64,000 nt of DNA. It comes from Nafulsella turpanensis ZLM-10. GTDB taxonomy: Bacteria; Bacteroidota; Bacteroidia; Cytophagales; Cyclobacteriaceae. A program made the position numbers and the translations under genes. The notes below the pieces were generated by a model. That model had not been told where the DNA came from. It was given only the letters and a program-made list of their open reading frames with translations, and did not search any database. The stretch's first letter is position 1, and each line of letters opens with the position of its first letter. The stretch covers positions 1 through 64,000 of the forward strand of contig NZ_ANNU01000010.1 in assembly GCF_000346615.1 (NCBI RefSeq), in the 5' to 3' direction. Positions 1 through 7,182 of the stretch are shown piece after piece.

Positions 1-59
1 TGAACAGACAATTGCCCTGGTAGGATTCGCACCTACTGGATTATCACCACCTCGTGGCA
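1..59 (-). other. Edge segment beyond the attC-like site, with a T-arm-like hairpin
   Basis: No open frame is visible. On the minus strand a hairpin with 5-bp stem GTAGG/CCTAC and a 7-nt loop TGCGAAT is followed by CAGGGCA. Together with TGCCC about 70 nt upstream this imitates part of a tRNA, but no anticodon arm can be drawn. It may be the start of another cassette, a tRNA remnant, or the 5' part of a structured RNA such as a group II intron. The window edge prevents a decision. Confidence 0.25.
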
Positions 60-193
60 CACCAACGGCCCGCAAACTGGGTGTTGGGCATTTTATAGCG
101 GTTTAGAATCCGCCTATTGCATAATTTGTAAATGGCCGAGATGCCAAAAGTAACAAGTATATGCCCAATAACCTGTTTGCTTTGTTAGGTACC
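60..193 (-). other. attC-like recombination site (imperfect palindrome)
   Basis: Read on the minus strand, ACCTAAC (190-184) matches the integron R'' consensus RYYYAAC exactly and comes directly after the stop of the small ORF. The two arms pair: GCAAAC (72-77) with GTTTGC (175-180), and TTGGGCAT (84-91) with ATGCCCAA (161-168). The outer ends are CACCAAC (60-66) against GTTAGGT (184-190), so the distal core reads GTTGGTG and is only partly consensus. The apical part (92-160) has its own small GCGG/CCGC stem. Overall length of about 130 bp is within the usual attC range. Inference: a folded single-strand recombination site ending a gene cassette. Confidence 0.55.
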
Positions 194-196
194 GTT

Positions 197-580
197 TTAT
201 TTTTCTTTTATAATCAGTCGGTAATGTAATTTATTCCATTTTGAACTTAGTCCTTGGAGAAAAATCAGATTGCCGTACTCGTCCATATTATTTTCTCTTT
301 TTGATTTGCCAATCCAGTTTTTGTAGAATTGGTCAAATTGCTCTGCACTAAGTTCTGGTAGTTTAAAAGCCGATAAATCCCAAAATTTGGAGAATTCTGA
401 ATCAGAGAGTTCATGGTCATTCAATTCATTAATCCCCATTAATTTTAACAGTAATTTAAGTTCATTTTCATCGCTTAGTGTAACAGTTTGGAAATCCGGA
501 TAAGTGTCAACGAATTTTCCAACGTCCTGGAAATTAGCCAACTCAAATTTGTCACTTGCTATGAAATTGAAGTTCATCAT
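197..580 (-). CDS. Small AT-rich cassette-borne hypothetical protein
   Basis: This 127-residue acidic protein has no domain I recognise. It shows no signal peptide, membrane segment or cysteine motif; its C-terminus is basic. It is clearly more AT-rich than the recombinase next to it, which suggests separate ancestry. It starts only about ten bases after a GTTAGGTACC core (597-588 on the minus strand) and stops a few bases before the inverted copy (193-184). Integron cassettes carry their single ORF in just this tight way. It lies on the same strand as, and downstream of, the recombinase gene. Function is unknown; toxin, antitoxin or defence roles are common for cassette proteins, but nothing in the sequence shows one. 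Confidence 0.6.
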   Translation of the reverse strand: MMNFNFIASDKFELANFQDVGKFVDTYPDFQTVTLSDENELKLLLKLMGINELNDHELSDSEFSKFWDLSAFKLPELSAEQFDQFYKNWIGKSKRENNMDEYGNLIFLQGLSSKWNKLHYRLIIKEK

Positions 581-587
581 TTGTAAT

Positions 588-599
588 GGTACCTAACTT
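588..599 (-). other. Cassette boundary core site (GTTAGGTACC)
   Basis: On the minus strand AAGTTAGGTACC contains GTTAGGT, an exact fit to the integron crossover consensus GTTRRRY. A perfect 10-bp inverted copy (184-193) follows the small ORF. A near-identical direct copy, AAGTTAGGCAC, lies at 665-655 inside the 3' end of the recombinase gene, 66 bp away. Confidence 0.5.
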
Positions 600-600
600 C

Positions 601-633
601 GGGAAAATGGCACCTTACAGGTGTCATTTTCCC
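601..633 (-). other. Long stem-loop at the 3' end of the recombinase gene
   Basis: On the minus strand GGGAAAATG pairs with CATTTTCCC, and inside it CACCT pairs with AGGTG around the loop GTA, with one A/C mismatch between the two stems. The hairpin overlaps the last codons and the stop of the recombinase. No run of T follows, so a classical intrinsic terminator is unlikely. It sits between two AAGTTAGG cores and may belong to the recombination site. Confidence 0.55.
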
Positions 634-2090
634 TCATATGTATTGGGTTGTTTTGTGCCTAACTTAGCATCATTCTTCCATAATTCCAACTTATCCAGCG
701 GGCTCTGGATATTTTGAAGCGATTTTTGGCTTACATGTGTGTAAATCTCCGTAGTCTTTGAGCTTTCATGGCCCAGCAAACTCTGGATGTAGCGCAGGTC
801 CGTCCCCCCCTCCAATAGGTGTGTGGCAAAACTGTGGCGCAGGCAGTGGGGGGTGTACCCCTTCTCTATTCCTGCTGCTTTCATCGCAATATTTAATACC
901 TTCCTTATGCTGGTAGAAGTGTATCTTCCTCCAAATTGTCCTTCAAACAGGTAGCTCTTTGGCTTATAATTCCGGAGGTATTCCTTCAACTGGACAGCCA
1001 GGCTGTCAGATAGCATGGTCACCCGGTCTTTTTTTCCTTTCCCCTTTCTAATCCATAACTGCTTTCGCTCCCAGGCTATATCTGCTACCTTCAAACCCAG
1101 TACCTCCTCCACGCGTAACCCTCCACTGTACAAAAAGGCCAGCAAACAACGGTGCTTCAAATTAGCCGGGGAGGACAGAATAGCTGCGACTTCCTCCAGA
1201 CTGATTACCTTAGGCAGTTTTTTATCTTTCTTTGCTCTTACCAGCTCAAACCCTTCCGCAGGCACTCCTACTACCTTTTGCATGTAAAATTTAAGGGCGC
1301 TTACCGATTGATTAATGGTTCCGGCACATACTTCTTCTTCGGCCATCCAGCGGCTGTGGTAAACATTCACGCTGTTTGCATTCAGCACTTCAAAATCCTT
1401 TGCCTGCCGAATAGCCATGTGCTTTATAAACCTGCCCAACAGGCTGAAATAGCTGCTCAGGGTGTTGGGGCTGTAATCCCTGGCAATAAGGGCATCCAGG
1501 AAAGGCTCAGGATTCAGACTCCCCCAATCTTTGTTGTTTCCTGTAATCAGAAGCTTCTGGGTTTCCCAATCCAGTGGCTCCAGGCCTGGGTCAATTCTTA
1601 AACGGGCATGCGGCTGCAGCAGGGCAACAACTTCTGAAAGAGAGGTCTTTTCCTGCTCTATGTACCAGCATTTCCCCTGACCATAGTAATGGATAAATGG
1701 CTGCTGCCTTAAAAACTCGCTTAGCTCTCTTCGATAGCGGAACTGCAGCATGAGAATCTTTTTATCATCAAGAAGCCCGGGAAGCAGGTGCACCAGTGGC
1801 AATACAATCACTTTCCCTTCAGCCTTTTTTCTCTCTGCTGCTTTTGTCTGCAGGGCAAAGCGTTCAAGGGCGCTGATATCGAGCGTGGCTTTTCCCTTTA
1901 TCGCTTCTTCCAGCTTCAGTATCGGCTCTTTGCGGTAATGAGTTACCAGGCATTTATATGTTTTACTGTACTTAATAATTTCCTGCTGCTGGCATAAGTA
2001 CCAGAACAGCTGTTTGTCCTGAGCAAAGCCAAGCCTGACAAAGGTTTTGCCGTCGTGCAAGAGCGGATGTAAGTAGATAACGGGCAGCAT
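624..2090 (-). CDS. XerD-family tyrosine recombinase with duplicated N-terminal domain
   Basis: A 488-residue site-specific recombinase. The C-terminal catalytic domain (about 290-465) shows the first catalytic Arg in GGLRVEEVLGL, the beta-hairpin lysine region GKGKKDR, the H-x-x-R box in HCLRHSFATHL, the second His in LLGH and the tyrosine in IYTHV. A SAM-like core-binding domain (about 190-285) precedes it. The first 170 residues hold two similar units of about 70 residues, each starting LPxxxLxPLLxDxK and ending in a W/Y-rich patch, probably arm-type DNA-binding modules. The extra helix that integron integrases carry between the lysine hairpin and the H-x-x-R box is absent. The gene runs toward the cassette-like ORF at 197-580. 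A zinc-ribbon gene is divergent to it. Class assignment is secure; target specificity is inferred from context. Confidence 0.93.
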   Translation of the reverse strand: MLPVIYLHPLLHDGKTFVRLGFAQDKQLFWYLCQQQEIIKYSKTYKCLVTHYRKEPILKLEEAIKGKATLDISALERFALQTKAAERKKAEGKVIVLPLVHLLPGLLDDKKILMLQFRYRRELSEFLRQQPFIHYYGQGKCWYIEQEKTSLSEVVALLQPHARLRIDPGLEPLDWETQKLLITGNNKDWGSLNPEPFLDALIARDYSPNTLSSYFSLLGRFIKHMAIRQAKDFEVLNANSVNVYHSRWMAEEEVCAGTINQSVSALKFYMQKVVGVPAEGFELVRAKKDKKLPKVISLEEVAAILSSPANLKHRCLLAFLYSGGLRVEEVLGLKVADIAWERKQLWIRKGKGKKDRVTMLSDSLAVQLKEYLRNYKPKSYLFEGQFGGRYTSTSIRKVLNIAMKAAGIEKGYTPHCLRHSFATHLLEGGTDLRYIQSLLGHESSKTTEIYTHVSQKSLQNIQSPLDKLELWKNDAKLGTKQPNTYEGK

Positions 2091-2176
2091 AGTGTTTCTT
2101 TTTCAGAAAGATACGCAAGTCCACTAGTCTGAAAAGAAGATTATTCGTATATTATGCGACTAACATTCTGCTATAA

Positions 2177-2545
2177 ATGAAGAAGTGCCCCGTCTGCCAG
2201 AAAGAGATAGTAGGTCGTAAGGATAAAATCTACTGCTCACTAAGCTGTAAGTCTGCCCAGCAGTATGAGCAGCGCCAGGAGCAGGAGGCACACTTCTACA
2301 AGGTAGACCGGCAATTGAAAAAGAACCGCACCATCTTAAAGCGCTACAATAAAGTTGGCAAAACTACGCTTCGAAAAGAAGTGCTGCTGGCAGAGGGCTT
2401 CGACCCTTCCTTCTTCACCAACTACTGGAAGAACAGCAAAGGGCAGGTTTACCTGTTCTGTTATGAGTACGGCTTCCTGTCCCTGAAAGAAGGTGATAAG
2501 GAAAAATACCTTCTGGTCACCTGGCAGCCTTATATGAACAGGTAG
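2177..2545 (+). CDS. Zinc-ribbon DNA-binding-like protein
   Basis: A 122-residue basic protein opening with CPVCQKEI, then YCSLSCKSA, giving a C-x2-C...C-x3-C zinc-binding cluster in residues 4-25. A charged, coiled-coil-prone region rich in Gln, Glu and Lys follows, and the C-terminus contains GFDPSFFTNYW and the aromatic motif VYLFCYEYGFLSL. Proteins of this build are common and uncharacterised in Bacteroidota. It is transcribed away from the recombinase gene, with 86 bp between the two starts. A nucleic-acid-binding role is inferred from the ribbon and the charge. A regulator or accessory factor of the recombinase is possible but unproven. Confidence 0.8.
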   Translation: MKKCPVCQKEIVGRKDKIYCSLSCKSAQQYEQRQEQEAHFYKVDRQLKKNRTILKRYNKVGKTTLRKEVLLAEGFDPSFFTNYWKNSKGQVYLFCYEYGFLSLKEGDKEKYLLVTWQPYMNR

Positions 2546-3409
2546 AATTAATTCTCGCAGAGAAACGTTCCAACCTCCCCTGGTGGAGATAAATGAAATT
2601 TCACTCGACCTTTTTCCTATCAACTGCCCCCTCCCCCAGCCTTTACGGCTTAGTAGCCTTTTTCAGGTCGGAAGGAGATGCTGTCAGGGGCAGCCGCAGG
2701 CTGTTTATATACCCTTGACTGCTTCGGATGCAGGCCTATCTTTGCTGATAAGCGGAAAGGCTGAATTCGCTCTCACTATCATTTCCCTTCCTCCTTCCCT
2801 GCTGCTGCTGTTTCCCTTCTTTTGAGCACCTGTCGACACCCCCCTGTCTACAGTTTTATACCCTCAGCACCCCTTCAAGGGTACCTTGTCTACCCCCTCA
2901 ACCCTGTTGAGGCCCCTGCATAGCCAAAAAGGCTGTCGACAGCCCCTTTTGCAATGCTTTCTTGCTAAAGAAAGCTAAAGCTAAAGAAAGCACCATAGGT
3001 AGTCGACATTTTGACTATAAGCTCTTTTTACCAGCAGACTTTTCTTCCGGTTCTCACAAGATTAACCTTTTAATGATAGAAACAACAGCTAAATCTTATA
3101 ATGCTTTTTAAGGACCTCTACAGACATTATGTGACTGGTCCTCTCTAACTCCTGTATGTTTGTATGGATGGGGCACAGGTACTGTTCTGCCACTCTGCTG
3201 GAAACAGCAAGCATCTATTCTTCCAAACCCTCAGGAAAAGGAATGCTTAGGTGGAAGAAGGCTACTACTGGTAGGCTCCCATTTAGAAAGTAGACTGGCT
3301 GTCGACAAAAAAGAGCCTCCTCCTGTTATTGCAGGGCTTCTTGTAGACATGCTGTCGCCAGTTACCGGACTATGGGAGAGACTATTTCAGGGAGGTTGTG
3401 CGCTGGAAA
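2546..3409. other. Non-coding stretch with clustered TGTCGACA palindromes
   Basis: No convincing gene. Open frames here are short, start without context and have Pro/Leu-rich compositions typical of chance. The octamer TGTCGACA occurs three times (2831-2838, 2934-2941, 3300-3307), and GTCGAC also at 3002-3007. The copy at 2934 lies in a 14-bp perfect palindrome GGCTGTCGACAGCC (2931-2944) flanked by AAAAA and CCTTTT. A hairpin GCTTTCTT/AAGAAAGC lies at 2956-2975. Role unknown. Confidence 0.45.
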
Positions 3410-3552
3410 GGCAGGGGTCGTGCGGCTTGTAGTGCAGCGGGGCGGAACGAAAAGTCGTGCGAGGCTTGCGTGGGCTGGGATAAGCTTGTGAATGGAAAGA
3501 GGCACGAGCGGAATGAACAGGCTTTTCCCACAGGGCCTGTGCGGCGGGAGGG
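3410..3552. repeat. Dispersed 143-bp repeat, copy A
   Basis: This GC-rich segment matches 26727-26870 over its whole length in the same orientation, at an estimated 85% identity by eye, including a ~34-bp identical block near its left end (around 3415-3449). A minus-strand reading frame containing RSAPLHYKPHDPC is open in both copies, but differences between copies change residues freely, so a real protein is doubtful. It probably belongs to a repeat family in this genome. Confidence 0.8.
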
Positions 3553-3670
3553 GGATTACAGTGGCCCCACATATCCCATCCTTCGTATGACAGGGCTGGC
3601 TTTTCTTTGTACCCCCCTATGCTATGCATAAACCAGCACCCATTGCCCTGGATGCGACAGTTTTATCATT

Positions 3671-4792
3671 TCAACCTCCGAGTATGCGCATCAGGTTGTC
3701 ATTGATATAATAAACCTCTCTCCCTACTTTTTTAGCGCTCAGCATCCTTGTCTCTACCAGCTCTGCCATGTATTTGGTAAGCGTAGTACGAGAAGTCTTT
3801 CCCAGCGTAGAGGCGATAAACTGAGGCTTTATATAAGGCTGGGTATAGATAGTTTCATTGATTTCCTTGTTATACCATTTCAGATGGGCCTTTCCATACT
3901 CCAGGCTCATTTCCATCTGCCGCAATATTTCATCTATCATGCTGTTGGTTAAATGAGCGGTTTTTTCAACAGCATCCAGCATGAAAAGAATCCAGTCTTT
4001 CCATTCCCCTCTCTGGGTTACGGTTCCCAGTTTATAGTAATAATCATCTTTATACTGGATGATATATTTCGATAAATAGAGCGTTGGCTGGGAGAGTAAT
4101 CCTTTACTAATCAGGTAGAGTAAATTTAAGATACGCCCGGTTCTGCCATTGCCATCCTGAAAGGGGTGTATCGCCTCAAACTGATAATGCGCGATGCACA
4201 TTTTCAATAAAGGATCGGTCGGGTATTTTTCATCATCATTCAGATATTCCACCAGATTTTGAATCAGCTGCTCAATGACTCCCTTCCCTCTGGGGGGGGT
4301 ATAAATAATCTCTCCGGCCCTGAACTCACTTTCTCCTCTTTTTATAACCACCATTGCATGGGGTGGCCGCAAGCCTGTAGTGGTATTCTTAATATTCTGA
4401 AACACCCGGAGCATCATTGGCAGGTCGACCACCTCTTTTTTCTTTAGATTGTCATAGCCCGCCCACAGAGCTTCCCGGTATCTTAATACCTCTTTAGTTG
4501 CGGTGTCCGTCTTTTCTTCCTGAGCCGTTTCTGAAGCCGCTTTGTATAACTCATCCTCAGTAGTAAATATATTTTCAATTGCTGTGGAAGTTTTAGCCTC
4601 CTGTAACGCAATGGTATTGACCAGCATATAAGGATTGGGCAGCCTCAGAATATTGGTGTTGACAGAGGCCAGTGCCCTGGAAGAGGCTACCAGTTTCTTC
4701 AACACCACCGGATCGTTTTCTATCTCTTCAGGAGGGGGAAGTAAAGGAAGCTGGTTGAAGGGTTCATTTCTGTCATATTGGGAGCTGCTCAT
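3671..4792 (-). CDS. Fic family protein (AMP-transferase-like)
   Basis: Fic enzymes move a nucleotide moiety, usually AMP, from ATP to hydroxyl groups of target proteins. The catalytic motif HPFQDGNGRTGR is intact. N-terminal to it is a Fic_N-type region containing STAIEN, which fits the inhibitory helix motif [ST]xxxE[GN] of self-inhibited Fic proteins. The C-terminal ~70 residues look like a winged helix (IASTLGKTSRTTLTKYMAEL). The start at 4792 (MSSSQYD) is preferred: the frame stays open to 4876, but the extra 28 residues are Cys-rich and unlike the family, and they would cover the palindrome at 4822-4844. No partner antitoxin gene is adjacent. Family is certain; target unknown. Confidence 0.9.
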   Translation of the reverse strand: MSSSQYDRNEPFNQLPLLPPPEEIENDPVVLKKLVASSRALASVNTNILRLPNPYMLVNTIALQEAKTSTAIENIFTTEDELYKAASETAQEEKTDTATKEVLRYREALWAGYDNLKKKEVVDLPMMLRVFQNIKNTTTGLRPPHAMVVIKRGESEFRAGEIIYTPPRGKGVIEQLIQNLVEYLNDDEKYPTDPLLKMCIAHYQFEAIHPFQDGNGRTGRILNLLYLISKGLLSQPTLYLSKYIIQYKDDYYYKLGTVTQRGEWKDWILFMLDAVEKTAHLTNSMIDEILRQMEMSLEYGKAHLKWYNKEINETIYTQPYIKPQFIASTLGKTSRTTLTKYMAELVETRMLSAKKVGREVYYINDNLMRILGG

Positions 4793-4821
4793 CTCTATAT
4801 GTTCATTTTTACGTGTTTTTT

Positions 4822-4844
4822 GGACATAATGTAAATATATGTCC
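4822..4844. promoter_or_regulatory. Inverted repeat upstream of the Fic gene
   Basis: GGACATA and TATGTCC form a perfect 7-bp inverted repeat with 9 bases between them, 30-52 bp before the preferred Fic start. Position and symmetry suit an operator. The Fic protein's own C-terminal winged helix could be the binder, as an autorepressor; this is inference. Confidence 0.45.
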
Positions 4845-4931
4845 AATCTCTGAACAGAGCAAGCACACATGTTCAAAATTCCCTACAAATTGAACGCATC
4901 CCTGTAGTGTGTCCAGATTTTCTCTCTTATT

Positions 4932-5141
4932 TTCTCCCTGACGCAGGAAGCCGGGGAGAAATTCAACCAGCTCATCAGCTTTTCCCCTCCCCTTGAGCTG
5001 CGGGAGAACCTGCTGGAAGCCTACCTGACCTGTATCATTTTTGCACAGGAAGTCCCGCCCCTGAACTTCGACCGGATTGCGGAAAATATGTACTGGCTTA
5101 TCCCGTTCTTCCGGCAGGTGGAGGAGGCAGCAGGGAAATAG
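4932..5141 (+). pseudogene. Truncated, frameshifted copy of the third HEPN-cluster gene
   Basis: From the codons for EKFNQLISF to the stop TAG (5139-5141) this encodes a near copy of the protein at 29473-29742: about 55 shared residues with only a few changes, such as NMYWLIPFF for NMYWLIQFF. The first ~22 codons are missing and one base is lost near 4937, so no start codon is in frame. Homology begins abruptly at about 4932. It is a decayed duplicate. The remaining sequence up to 5271 shows no gene. Confidence 0.85.
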
Positions 5142-5271
5142 AAGGAATCATAGTGAGGGCATTCTTTTTCATAAAAAGAAGAATAGAACTGTCAAAAAGC
5201 TCAACTACAATAAATCTGGGTGACCTCTGACCTTGAAGTCTTTCCAATTTCTGAAAAATTCTATTCTTAAG

Positions 5272-6288
5272 TTATTTTGAAGAGTTCCTCAGAACCAATT
5301 CCGTATTTAGGGTTATAGTCTGTGAAATAGAATTCTCAGGCTGGTGAATTTGATCTAAGATATGTTTGGTAGCAATTTGCCCTATTTCATATGCCGGCTG
5401 AGCAACAGTAGACAAAGTGGGCTGAGTGTGAGCTGAATTCGGGTCATTTGAGAAACCTATAATAGCTACCTCTTCAGGTATTTTTATACCTCTTTCCTTC
5501 ATCACCATCATTGCCTGAATAGCTGCAGGATCATCTACTGCAAAAATAGCATCAGGTGGTGAAGGCAAGTTCAATAGTTCATTTGTTTGTTCTACAGCAC
5601 CTTGTTCATACGAACTGCTATACCGTATCAATTCCTGTTCTACATTCATTCCATATTTTTGCAATGCATCACGATAGCCGTTCAGCCTGTCTTTAGAAAT
5701 GGAAAGATGCTCAGGGCCTGCAATATGGGCAATTCGGCTACGACCAAGTTGAATTAGGTGTTCTGTAGCTTTAAAAGCACCATCATAATCATTTACAACT
5801 ATCTTAGAAACAGGAATCTCATTACAAATTCTATCAAACAGCACCAACGGGATACCTCTATAAAGCACTTTTTGAAGATGATCATAGTTATTAGTTTCGC
5901 GAGAAAGCGAGATAAGCAAACCATCTACCCTACCATTAGCCAATGTTCTGAGGATATTGACTTCTTTTTCATACGATTCATTTGACTGGCAAATGATAAC
6001 ATTGTACCCCTTCTTAGCTGCCATATCCTGTATTCCACTGATGCTAGCAGCAAAGTAATTATTCGTAAGGTTTGGCACTATAACACCTAAGGCTTTGGTC
6101 TTTTTCTTGTGTAGACTCTGCGCAACTTGGTTTATTTCAAAATTGAGCTGCTTTGCCATCCTCGAAATAGCCTTCTTTGTATGAGCATTAACAGCCGAAT
6201 CATTCCTTAAGGCCCGTGAGACGGTGGAAACAGATATATCCAGCTTTTGGGCTATATCTTTCAGGGTAATTTGCCGCTGCTTTGTCAT
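5272..6288 (-). CDS. LacI-family transcriptional regulator of the fructan locus
   Basis: A 338-residue LacI-type regulator: the N-terminal helix-turn-helix (ITLKDIAQKLDISVSTVSRA, residues 7-26) and hinge helix are followed by a periplasmic-binding-protein-like sensor domain (about 65-335) with the typical LGVIVPN opening and AIFAVDDPAA and VAIIGFSND motifs. It is the last gene of the minus-strand fructan operon, 3 bp after the fructokinase gene. A perfect LacI-type operator lies upstream of the first gene of that operon (23310-23327), so repression of the whole operon including itself is likely. The effector is probably fructose or a fructose derivative; this is inferred from neighbours only. 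Confidence 0.93.
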   Translation of the reverse strand: MTKQRQITLKDIAQKLDISVSTVSRALRNDSAVNAHTKKAISRMAKQLNFEINQVAQSLHKKKTKALGVIVPNLTNNYFAASISGIQDMAAKKGYNVIICQSNESYEKEVNILRTLANGRVDGLLISLSRETNNYDHLQKVLYRGIPLVLFDRICNEIPVSKIVVNDYDGAFKATEHLIQLGRSRIAHIAGPEHLSISKDRLNGYRDALQKYGMNVEQELIRYSSSYEQGAVEQTNELLNLPSPPDAIFAVDDPAAIQAMMVMKERGIKIPEEVAIIGFSNDPNSAHTQPTLSTVAQPAYEIGQIATKHILDQIHQPENSISQTITLNTELVLRNSSK

Positions 6289-6291
6289 CTT

Positions 6292-7182
6292 TCAGGGCTC
6301 TACTATTCCTAATATTCTTTTTATTTCAGAAGAGTATGTTGGCAGTGGTCCTCTAGAAGAAGCAACAAATGCCCCCAAACGGTTGGAAACATCTGCCGCC
6401 TGCAAAGCATTTTTCTCTCTCAAATAATGATGTACAAAAGCGGCGCTGAATGAATCGCCCGCCCCAACCGTATCTACAACATTAGCAGGATATCCTTTCA
6501 CAAACTTCAGCGTCTGCTTTTCATAAATATAGCACCCTTCAGCCCCGGCAGTTATCAGTATAAGCTCAATGTTGTTATCCTTAGAAGCCTGCTTTACAAA
6601 TTCCTCCAGGCTCAGCTCCTGCTGATACAGGAGAGCAGATACCACCCTTACCTCCTCATCATTTAACTTAAAAATAGTACAGGCTCTTAAAGACTGTTTA
6701 ATAATTTCGGCTGTGAAACAGTCCTTCCGCAGGTTGATGTCATAGAATATGTGTTTAAAGGCTTTTCGCTGTAAGAGCTGCTTCAGTGCACTTTCTGACT
6801 CCAGATTCCGCTGGGCAAGGGTCCCGAAATAAAGCACATCAAAACTCATCGGATCTATCGCTTGCTTACTTGCTCTAAAATTGATGTAGTCATACGCTAC
6901 ATTTTTGGTGATGGTATAGTCCGGCTGCCCATCCTTAAACTCAACAGGCACTGTACCTGTAGGGTGCTGATTGTCCTTTTGAATAAAGTCTGTCTTTATC
7001 CTAATCTTACGGATCTGTTCCAAAGCCGCTTTTCCTAGCTCATCATCTCCCACTCTTGAAAAAATATAGGATTCCACCCCTAGCTGTGCCAGGTGGGCCG
7101 CAAAATTGAGGGGAGCACCCCCCAGATAATTTTCTCCCTCAATTATATCGAACAGTATTTCGCCAAAAGATAAAACTCTCAT
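6292..7182 (-). CDS. PfkB-family fructokinase
   Basis: A 296-residue ribokinase/PfkB-family sugar kinase, expected to phosphorylate fructose with ATP in the cytoplasm. The N-terminal signature GGAPLNFAAHLAQLG and the C-terminal ATP/anion-hole signature DTVGAGDSFSAAF, with its catalytic Asp, are both present, and length is normal. The start overlaps the end of the HAD phosphatase gene by 4 bp (ATGA arrangement) and the LacI gene follows after 3 bp, so the three are co-transcribed. Within a GH32/Sus locus the natural substrate is fructose released from fructan. Other hexoses cannot be excluded by sequence. Confidence 0.92.
   Translation of the reverse strand: MRVLSFGEILFDIIEGENYLGGAPLNFAAHLAQLGVESYIFSRVGDDELGKAALEQIRKIRIKTDFIQKDNQHPTGTVPVEFKDGQPDYTITKNVAYDYINFRASKQAIDPMSFDVLYFGTLAQRNLESESALKQLLQRKAFKHIFYDINLRKDCFTAEIIKQSLRACTIFKLNDEEVRVVSALLYQQELSLEEFVKQASKDNNIELILITAGAEGCYIYEKQTLKFVKGYPANVVDTVGAGDSFSAAFVHHYLREKNALQAADVSNRLGAFVASSRGPLPTYSSEIKRILGIVEP

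Noticed and set aside
1-90. A tRNA gene on the minus strand at the left edge
   Set aside because: A T-arm-like hairpin and a 5-bp TGCCC/GGGCA acceptor can be drawn, but no proper anticodon arm or D arm fits between them.
601-633. Intrinsic terminator of the recombinase gene
   Set aside because: The stem is strong but overlaps the coding end and is followed by GAAGTTAGG rather than a T-run.
2583-3432. Plus-strand ORFs at 2583-2825 and 3160-3432
   Set aside because: Short, low-complexity products with no motif, no coding context and no homologous pattern; treated as chance frames.
3387-3629. Minus-strand ORF containing RSAPLHYKPHDPC, similar to an ORF at 26632-26904
   Set aside because: Both lie in the 143-bp repeat. 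Similarity stops at the repeat borders and changes are not biased toward synonymous sites, so the repeat explains it.
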